A stretch of DNA of 21,660 nucleotides, taken from positions 88,026 through 109,685 of the forward strand of contig CAMPET010000246.1 in NCBI GenBank assembly GCA_946803715.1, written 5' to 3'. This DNA comes from Beroe ovata. Its lineage: Eukaryota; Ctenophora; Nuda; Beroida; Beroidae. The notes under the pieces were generated by a model. The model worked only from the letters and a program-made list of their open reading frames with translations. It had not been told where the DNA came from and did not search any database. Of this stretch, positions 1-21,660 are shown piece after piece. Position numbers and translations under genes: made by a program. How positions within the stretch are numbered: the stretch's first letter is position 1; every line of letters begins with the position of its first letter.

Positions 1-168
1 TTTTCTAAGTGGTGGTTAGTGGCAGGAATACCTACCTATTGCATGAAAAGTTCATGCAAAACAAGGAATTGCAATCAAAACGTTCGACCAGCTTCAAGTA
101 AACATGAACTCGTTCCTCCAGAAATCAATTAATCAATTAACTAATTGGCCAATTAATTAGCTTCAAAC

Positions 169-1612
169 CTCTCCACGTGGTAAAGACAGACTCTGTCCCG
201 GTTTGGTTACTGATGGCGTCCAATCCCCCGCGAAACCCTTTGAACCCCTTCAACGTGACCCTGACGATCGCAATAAAAATGTTCTGGTGAGAGATGTCAT
301 GTCTATTGACAAATCATTGATTCGAAATGAAATTATCTAGGAAATAGCCATTTCGGTCAGTTGCATTATCAAATGATAAATTTTTCATGGCCCATCGAAC
401 CTAAATCATCCCGTAAATCAACGTAGAACGTACAGTGCAGATTTCGATTGCAGATCAGCCTACCTTTTCCCAAGGAGTCGAAGGAAGTCCTCAAATCTGG
501 AGCTATCGGGAAGGTTACTGAAAATCTCCTCCTCGCTGCTCTGATACTCCTTCAGATAGACCACGCCCACCTGGCGGATAGAGAGAGAGAGGTGGGGTTG
601 TGGGTGAGAAGGGTGTGGTTCTTTGAGGGGATGGGGCCATAGAGTTTGGGGTTTTGGAAATGGGATGGGGTTTTGTAGAACAAGGTTTCGGGTTGAAGGG
701 ACGAGAGATCTGTAAAGGCTGTGAGTAATGAGGATCACATTGGGAACCCGATAATCTACTCAAAACATGATTCATCAAAATGGCAGAGTTACACCCTTAC
801 TTCACATCCACATCTCACTTCATATATGATAATTCTCATCATCATATCATAAGACTCACACAATCTGAGAAAAATTTGAACAATGATATCTCGTTCCTTT
901 GATGTGCTCATCAACATTAAGTGCACATAACACAATACACGTACATGTCCCATATTGTACACATCATGTTCCATGATAATCTTTGTGTTAATTTACACTT
1001 TTTAATACTTCTTGAGGAGGGATGTGAAAAGCATTACCAATTTCTTCAGACACAGACACAATCATGGCAGTACCACGATCTATTATACCGATATCACATT
1101 CCTATAAACCGCACCTTGAATTGTCGTTTGAAGAACGCCTCGTCCAGCTTCAGCAGCTCTCTCTTAGCTCGACTGTGTGACACCATAACGAATGGGTTGG
1201 TGAATCCCATTTCCTTTCCAACGGCCCTCACAACCTCTTCACGTTCATATCTGTAAATACAGCTACAGTGATATATGAGTTACTCCTGATATGAATTACT
1301 CCTGATCGTCATTTCATCATGATTCATGGCGGAATTGAAATAGCAATTCCTTGTATCTATTAAAATGCCAATTTTGTTACAAGTTAAAAGAATTTAATTC
1401 TAGAACTTTCGAAATTATCCGCAGATCAAAACACTGGCGTCATGGTAGGTATCGCATGGTAACAGTTTTCTTACGAAACTTGCATGGTATAACTGCATGG
1501 TATTCTTAGGGAACCTGTTAGCGGAAATGGCTGTCGGCTGTATAAGACCGTGAGCGATATGACAGTAGCCCCTGACAAGTATCCGGAAGTGCTCCCTCGT
1601 ACCGGCTGTTAC
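169..1612 (-). CDS. RAP1GAP: Rap GTPase-activating protein, RAP1GAP-like (partial, 4 exons)
   Basis: Stimulates GTP hydrolysis by Rap small GTPases in the cytoplasm (family knowledge). Four minus-strand exons chain in phase: 1612-1515, 1250-1115, 570-464 and 260-169 (about 144 residues). The third and fourth carry the diagnostic part of the RapGAP domain: VGVVYLKEYQSSEEEIFSN, FEDFLRLLG, then VTLKGFKGFRGGLD and NQTGTESVF. These track vertebrate RAP1GAP (FKFGVIYQ, TSEEELFS, FKGFRGGLD, QTGTESVY). The second exon has ELLKLDEAFFKRQFK before the junction. The first (EHFRILVR, then GYCHIAHG) is weaker and is supported mainly by phase. The catalytic Asn-thumb segment (GND motif) is not visible and should lie beyond the left edge. 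N-terminal RapGAP exons were not found upstream, where only 486 bases separate this block from the LDLRA exons. SIPA1L or GARNL3 relatives are less likely because of the FKGFRGGLD and QTGTESV matches. Confidence 0.85.
571..1114 (-). other. RapGAP intron (544 bases)
   Basis: Lies between the RapGAP exons 1250-1115 and 570-464. The acceptor side (near 574-600 on the plus strand) is a clean pyrimidine tract on the minus strand. Short open frames here do not resemble any family I know. Nothing else was recognised. Confidence 0.6.
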
Positions 1613-2098
1613 CTGGGAATTGCGTTGCAAAGTTATTTCCTCCGTTGCAAGGTTATTTCACCCGACTCTGGTTTTTAGAAAGCTTATACAGTTCTGATGA
1701 AGTTTGACATGCGTATAGAAACAAGCTTTATAGATACTAAAGATCGTGTCCAATATGAATCGCTCATAGCAAAGTCATTGATCCCCATCGTTCGTTTTCA
1801 TGTAACAAGACGGGAAGCATCAGCGAAACATAGCTAACCGTATAACCACATAAAAACATCGTTTTGCTAGAATAAAAACATTTTTCTCTGAAGAAACCTC
1901 CTGTTTGAAACTCAGAATGCNCTTAACTTGAAATTTTGGTTGTCTGAGTTTCTAATGGTCCAGTATAGTAAACACTAGGTTTAAACACTTAAACTATGGT
2001 GTAGTTAGCAAGACAGTGGTTGACACTATGAACAGGTCATATGGTAACTTTTCAAACTTGCTATCTAGGTAAAAACTTCGTCTAGAGAAAGCACTTAC
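1613..2098 (-). other. Unassigned stretch between RapGAP and LDLRA exons
   Basis: No exon with recognisable RapGAP N-terminal or transmembrane sequence was found in 486 bases on the minus strand. It holds a relic of the 172-bp satellite (1922-1960) and one ambiguous base at 1921. A short open frame at about 2066-1999, ending in a hydrophobic stretch and a stop, would need a 34-base intron to join the LDLRA exons, so I do not call it. Reading straight past the donor at 2098 gives five further residues and a stop at 2084-2082. Confidence 0.5.
1922..1960 (+). repeat. Relic of the 172-bp satellite unit
   Basis: Positions 1929-1960 read almost identically to the segment of the right-end satellite around aaattttggttgtctgagtt followed by tctaatggtcc. 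The preceding cttaacttg matches the unit's start, with about 20 bases of the unit deleted between. It is a single degraded copy about 19 kb from the array. Confidence 0.7.
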
Positions 2099-3113
2099 GA
2101 TATTCGGAACATCCCATCTCATCACTTCCATCGGGACATGATATCTTCCCATCACACACCATTGACTGAGGTATGCACACTTTGGAACTACTGATGCCTT
2201 TGCACCTAAACACATCACTTGAGCTGCAGGGTACTGAAATGGGTCATCATTATTTTTACAGAAACAGTCAACATATTTGGGCAACCATGATCATGTATGG
2301 ACCATTTTTGAGTTTTAATTTCTCTGGCCCATAGTTCTATACAAAAAACGAGTGTGATGGCATTATTCACCATGGTTACCCTTTACCTGTGTCCTCACAG
2401 TTAACCTCATCACTCCCATCTGAACAGTCTCTCTTCTGATCACACCGTATAAGATTCCTGCTGCATTCACCATCTGCACACTGGTGTTCAGGCAGACAAG
2501 ATCCCTCATTAGCTGCAAAATTGTCACATCAATCACTTACCACATTCGAGTTATCATAGAAACTAATATTAGAACAATGACATTGACAGGAACTCACTGG
2601 AATGTGCAATAACATGGATTTTGGAATTATTGTCCTCCTTGAAGTCACATTGAGCTGGTGGATTACAGCCATTTAGCTGCACAATAAAGCACTTGCCAGT
2701 ACTATTCCCTAGGAACATTCACATTTGGAGAGTAATCTCATGAGACATGACACCATCAAAATGGTGTATCAAAGTACACAATAGGAGCTTACCTTCAGAG
2801 GTAAATTGAACAGCATTACCATGGCAACTTCTTTGAGATTGAATTGTATGACAGAAATAAGTAAGACAGTCTTCCTCAGAATTTACTTCTGCCTGCAGTG
2901 CACTGGGTTAAAATGAGAAACATACCAAGAATGAAATATTCTATAAGCATTCAATTAACAAACCATTGGACAGGAACCAGCAAGCTTTGATGGAGAACTG
3001 AACTTCAAGTTGAAGTAATGATTGGAAAAGTTAGGGCAAGAGGAAGAAGCAACTTGAAGTTTGCTCTGCATAATTACAAGGATGAGAGCACCCATGTATA
3101 ATGTGACATCCAT
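2099..3113 (-). CDS. Signal peptide, MANSC-like region, two LDLRA repeats (receptor-like protein)
   Basis: Five minus-strand exons chain in phase: 3113-2964, 2892-2793, 2708-2598, 2512-2387 and 2233-2099 (about 207 residues). The start at 3113 opens a hydrophobic signal peptide (MDVTLYMGALILVIMQSK, likely cut near residue 22-25). Residues about 51-120 are cysteine-rich with spacing like a MANSC domain (EEDCLTYFC, later GKCFIVQLNGC). Residues about 121-163 are an LDL-receptor class A repeat (CADGEC, then CDQKRDCSDGSDEVNC). Residues about 164-207 are a second one (FRCKGISSSKVC, then CDGKISCPDGSDEMGC). Both keep the Asp/Glu calcium-binding signature. The two LDLRA exons are phase 1-1 modules, as is usual for shuffled extracellular domains. 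MANSC plus LDLRA occurs in HAI-1 and LRP11 relatives (family knowledge). The C-terminus is unresolved: it ends at 2082 as a secreted protein of about 212 residues, continues into unseen exons, or joins the RapGAP exons. Confidence 0.8.
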
Positions 3114-3538
3114 TCCATTGATTGATTACACTAGTGATATGAAATCACATGAATTGACATCCCAATCGATCACCATTTACAATTTAGCGAATTTCTAGGT
3201 ACACAATGTTGAAAATAACACAGAGTTGTGGTGAATGATTGTGATGCTGCTGAAAACCGCAATCATAAACTATGAACATCAAAGAGAGTGAGTACAAATG
3301 AGGACAGGGGCACAGATTAATGAGTTCATATTTGAGATTGAGGATAGGAATACAGATTGATTTTTTAACAGATTGTAGAATGGATTATATCAGAGATAAT
3401 ATACAGATTGAGAACAGATGAGAAGTACAAATAAAATATCTTGATAGAACATACATCATAAAGATTGGTAAATCAGAGGTCCAGTATTTTACAAAATATT
3501 CAACCAAGATAACTCGTCTGCTCTCTTCATCAATAAAA

Positions 3539-3821
3539 CGCCGGGCCGCGCATGTGTGATTTGATTTGGTCCTGCGCCAGTCTAATTTGATGACTTTAAA
3601 CTTGCAACCGACCATGATTGCGCGGCGCGGCGCTCGCTCACGCAAGCATGAGAAGTAAGACTATAATAATATAAGAGTGGATTGGCCTACCGCGATGTGC
3701 CGAAATGCGCGCCGGGCCGCGCGGCCTCACGGCCTGGTAGTGAGCTTGTTTATTAATAGCAAAGCAACATTGAGTGCGTACTTATAATACTCGTGCATCC
3801 TGTCGCGCGGCGCGGCGCTCG
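3539..3821. repeat. Two GC-rich foldback-like elements
   Basis: Two segments, about 3539-3636 and 3711-3821, each begin with ccgggccgcgc (3541 and 3712) and end with gcgcggcgcggcgctcg (3620 and 3805). The reverse complement of the right end resembles the left end, giving imperfect terminal inverted repeats around dissimilar AT-rich middles. This could be a pair of MITE-like elements or a duplicated CpG-rich promoter motif. Confidence 0.5.
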
Positions 3822-4146
3822 ATCCACGATAGAGTATCTGGAAGCGTGTGCTGACAACAAAGATGTGAATAGTGGCCGACAAAGCTTGCTGTAATGATTT
3901 TGCCAGTTTGCTTTGCGCGTCGCGAAGCTAGTATGGGGCCTCTTATTGACTGGCGATGGAATTTAGATATTTGTAATTGAAGTAGTGCTCTCACCCATTA
4001 CCCTGTTTCAGATGAAACACTATCAAGATGCGATCTAAGTCATATATATGAGATACTTTATGTCCAATGCAATAGAACTGTTGTATATTATCTTATTTCT
4101 AGTAAAAAGTTTCCTAATATATTTAAGTTGATCCTCTGTCAAAATC

Positions 4147-4173
4147 ATTCTATTCTATTCTATTCTATTCTTA
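4147..4173. repeat. ATTCT microsatellite
   Basis: About five pentanucleotide repeats (attct) in the dynein 5' flank, roughly 170 bases upstream of the start codon. Confidence 0.9.
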
Positions 4174-4343
4174 TTCATTTATAATGTTATCTTCCTAGGC
4201 AAGAAGTGAAGGTTGAGTTTCTTCTGTTGAGCTTAATCATTATGGACACTTAATTATTATGTTTTCATCCCATTTACTTACTTTGGTCAAGTTTTGAAAG
4301 TTGTCAATGGTATCAAAAGTTTGAAGAAAATTATTTTAGTAAC

Positions 4344-19257
<14,914 letters not shown>

Positions 19258-19506
19258 GTACCTATATTTGAGGGGAGGAGTGAGTATTGACAGGGAATCA
19301 GGAGGTAGAGTCGACAGAATGAGTGAGGAAATTACGAGGTTTATCAGGAAAAAAGAAATGATAGGTCTCTATATCCACGGTAGTTGTCATTCTGCGATAT
19401 CACGAACAACAAATAAGTTTGATGAGAGACACTATTTTCCTGTTAATTATTTCATGTGATATTTTAGCTGAAACAATCTAACCAAAAGCTCAACTCTTTA
19501 GTTAGG
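19258..19506 (+). other. Spacer between last dynein exon and CHDH start
   Basis: 249 bases beginning with a dynein donor (gtacct). It should hold the CHDH promoter and 5' UTR if CHDH starts at 19507. The sequence is AT-rich toward the ATG. No poly(A) signal for a shortened dynein transcript and no TATA box were clear. If the intron were retained, dynein would stop within four codons. Confidence 0.6.
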
Positions 19507-20988
19507 ATGATATCAAATGTACTCTTGTCAAGACCAGCTCCACGATTTCTCCTCCTCTCCTGTACTCCTCTACAAACTACATTCTCCTCAACAAGACATC
19601 AGAAAACTTTGAGTCCACAATGTCGTGGAGTATCACATCTCACATCTTCTCGACGCTTGACACCACCAAACTCAGCTCTATTAACACCACAATCTCGTCA
19701 CCTGGCAACCAAATACTCCTCCGAGTCTCTCCATGATTACGTCATAGTTGGCGCCGGTTCGGCGGGTTGTGTCCTCGCTAAACGTCTCTCTGAAGACGGT
19801 CTCTCCTCCGTCTTATCTCTGGAAGCCGGACCAAAAGACACTTGGCTCGGCTCCAAACTCCTCCTCTGGAAGATTCACATGCCGTCAGCACTGATGTACA
19901 ATCTGTGTGACGATAAGTACAACTGGTTCTACCACACGACCCCCCAGAAACACCTCAATAACCGGGTCATGTACTGGCCCCGGGGACGGGTTTGGGGCGG
20001 GAGTAGCTCGCTGAACGCCATGGTCTACATCCGGGGCCACGCCCTGGACTATGACAGGTGGGCCCGAGAGGGGGCCACAGGTTGGGACTACGCTCACTGC
20101 CTTCCCTACTTCAAGAAATCCACAAAGCACTCCCTCGGCGAGGATGATTACAGAGGAGGGAGTGGTCCGGTGGGGGTCACGCGTCACGCGTTAGATAACG
20201 CGTTATACCACGCGTTTATCACTGCGGCACAGGAGGCAGGATACCCCTACACAGATGATATGAATGGGTACCAACAAGAGGGGTTCGGCCCCATGGATAG
20301 CACCACGTGGGGTGGGATGAGGTGCTCTGCTGCCGTGGGCTACCTCCACGAAGCGGTAAAATCTGCGGATAATCTCTCAGCGGAAACGGGGTGTTTGGCG
20401 AGTAGAGTTGTGATGGAGAGCGGGCGGGCAGTGGGCGTGGAATACCGGAAGAACGGTGCTCTGCACTTCGCCCGGGCGGAGAGGAGAGTGATTCTGTCTG
20501 GGGGTGCTATCAACTCCCCTCAGTTGCTCATGTTGTCCGGAATTGGGCCGGGGGAGCATCTGTACGAGCATGGTATTGGGGTGGAGGTTGATTTGCCTGG
20601 TGTGGGGCAGAATCTACAGGATCATATTGAGGTGAGTGATAAGAAAATCATCAAACAGTAATAGTGATCGTATAGATTATCATTGATGTATATGGTCAAA
20701 TCATCGGGTCTAAGAAATGTCAATGTATGTAATGTGCGTTCAGTAGCATTGTGGTAAACTCCCCAATTTCACCCTTACAAACCCCAGGTATACGTACAGC
20801 AAGAGTGCACTCAACCCATCACTCTTTACAAATGGCAGCAACCTCACAACATGGTCCGGATCGGGGTCCAATGGTTCCTCGACCGAAGTGGGTTATGTGG
20901 CTCAGCCCACCTTGAGGCGGGTGGATTCATCAGGTCAAGACCGGGGGTGGAGCACCCGAATATACAGTTCCACTTTCTACCAAGTCAG
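19507..20988 (+). CDS. CHDH: Choline dehydrogenase, mitochondrial (5' part, two exons)
   Basis: FAD-dependent GMC oxidoreductase that oxidises choline to betaine aldehyde on the inner mitochondrial membrane, the first step toward glycine betaine. Exons 19507-20631 (375 codons) and 20788-20988 (67 codons) join in phase 0; a donor at 20989 shows the gene continues off the window. Residues 1 to about 70 are rich in Arg/Ser/Thr with no acidic residue, as in a mitochondrial presequence. The FAD dinucleotide-binding loop is VGAGSAGC (81-88) and its acidic partner LEAGPKD follows near 105. The GMC signatures are RGRVWGGSSSLNAMVYIRG (159-177) and GAINSPQLLMLSGIG (333-347). Strong matches to vertebrate CHDH include SWKIHMP-like WKIHMPSALM, NLCDDKYNW, GWDYAHCLPYFKK, DMNGYQQEGFG and AHLEAGGFIRSRPGV. 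The active-site His region lies beyond the window. ATG has A at -3. The large first exon contrasts with the finely split dynein gene. Confidence 0.95.
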
Positions 20989-21063
20989 GTGGGTCAAATT
21001 GTTCCTTTCTATATCATAATGTATGTCTGTAGCAGTACGTTTGCTCCCACAATGCCACAACTT

Positions 21064-21660
21064 CGGCCCTTTACTTGGAAAGCGATTATCAGTTTGACGT
21101 GGAATTTTGGTTCTCCGAGCTTCTAATAGTCCTTGAGCTATGACAGAACTTTCCAGTCTGTAGCTTAATCCGTTTGGGAGCTATCCTCAAATGCTCGCTC
21201 AAGCCGACACGTTTTGGGCGGATAAGGTGTTATGGCGGCCTTTAACTTGGACACTGATAATCAGTTTGATGTGAAATTTTGGTTGTCCGAGTTTCTGATG
21301 GTCCTTGAGCTATGATAGAAGTTTCAAGACTATAGCTTTATCCGTTTGGGATCTATCCTCAATTGCTCACCCAAACTTGCATGTTTTGGGTGGATAAGGG
21401 GTTATGGTGGCGATTAACTTGGGAATTGATTATCGGATTGTCCTGAAATTTTGGTTGTCTGAGTTTCTTATGGTCCTTGAAGTATGATATAAGTTTCAAG
21501 ACTGTAGCTTAATCCGTTTGGGAGCTTTCCTCAAATGCTCGCTCAAACTGACATGTTTTGGTAGGAAAATGGGCTATGGCGGCCTTTAACATGGAAACCG
21601 ATTATCAGATTGATGTGAAATTTTGGTTGTCTGCGTTTCTGATGGTCCTTGAGCTATGAT
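21064..21660. repeat. 172-bp tandem repeat, about 3.5 copies, in the CHDH intron
   Basis: The unit start (cggcctttaacttgg or close) is found at 21064, 21236, 21408 and 21580, exactly 172 bases apart. Shared blocks are gtgaaattttggttgtctga, ttctgatggtccttgagcta, gtagcttaatccgtttggga and ctcaaatgctcgctcaaact. Copies differ by roughly 10-20%. The array is cut by the window end. The stretch 20989-21063 is ordinary intron. Confidence 0.93.

Larger units (their letters stand above)
3114..4343. promoter_or_regulatory. Divergent intergenic interval between LDLRA gene and dynein
   Basis: The minus-strand start at 3113 and the plus-strand start at 4344 face away from each other, so both 5' UTRs and promoters should lie in these 1,230 bases. 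About 3290-3420 holds scattered copies of an acagattga-like word. About 3539-3930 is locally GC- and CpG-rich in an otherwise AT-rich interval. 4147-4173 is an ATTCT microsatellite. No TATA or initiator element could be assigned with confidence, and no further gene was recognised. Confidence 0.5.

Noticed and set aside
1-168. Possible next RapGAP exon with an EFMF word near 95-110
   Set aside because: The frame and phase do not fit the donor at 168, a stop follows within two codons, and the expected MFHVST motif is absent.
1999-2066. Short hydrophobic open frame as a possible transmembrane end of the LDLRA protein
   Set aside because: It would need a 34-base intron and the hydrophobic stretch is short for a membrane span; left as unassigned.
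19885-20187. 100-codon frame antisense to CHDH
   Set aside because: A GC-rich shadow of a strongly conserved CHDH exon.

Overview
The window is animal nuclear DNA. Coding sequence is cut into many exons of about 70-215 bases with GT-AG introns, mostly 70-500 bases long. Proteins are close to metazoan families, and there are microsatellites, minisatellites and satellite-like tandem arrays. Compact introns together with animal domains (MANSC-like, LDLRA, RapGAP) suggest an early-branching metazoan such as a sponge; that placement is inference. No prokaryotic, viral or transposase gene was recognised.

Layout. (1) 169-1612, minus strand: four phase-consistent exons of a Rap GTPase-activating protein most like RAP1GAP, running off the left edge. 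(2) 2099-3113, minus strand: five phase-consistent exons of a secreted or membrane protein with signal peptide, MANSC-like cysteine region and two LDL-receptor class A repeats. Whether (1) and (2) are one gene or two is open. (3) 3114-4343: divergent intergenic/promoter interval with two GC-rich elements and an ATTCT microsatellite. (4) 4344-19257, plus strand: the N-terminal half (about 1,950 residues over 41 visible exons) of cytoplasmic dynein 1 heavy chain, from the initiator Met through tail and linker to Walker A and Walker B of AAA1. One short exon is missing, most likely inside a 326-base run of N at 11212-11537, next to an array of about 545-bp repeats. (5) 19507-20988, plus strand: first two coding exons of choline dehydrogenase (CHDH) with a mitochondrial-type N-terminus, starting only 249 bases after the last dynein exon. 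(6) 21064-21660: a 172-bp-period tandem repeat in the following CHDH intron, with a relic of the same unit at 1922-1960.

Functional sense. Dynein heavy chain is the cytoplasmic minus-end-directed microtubule motor, CHDH oxidises choline in mitochondria, and RapGAP switches off Rap1. They are unrelated neighbours, not an operon or a pathway cluster. No new enzymatic system was found. The most interesting points are the possible LDLRA-RapGAP chimera, the dynein frame that is left unfinished at a complete CHDH start, and inverted minisatellites that flank an in-frame block of four dynein exons.
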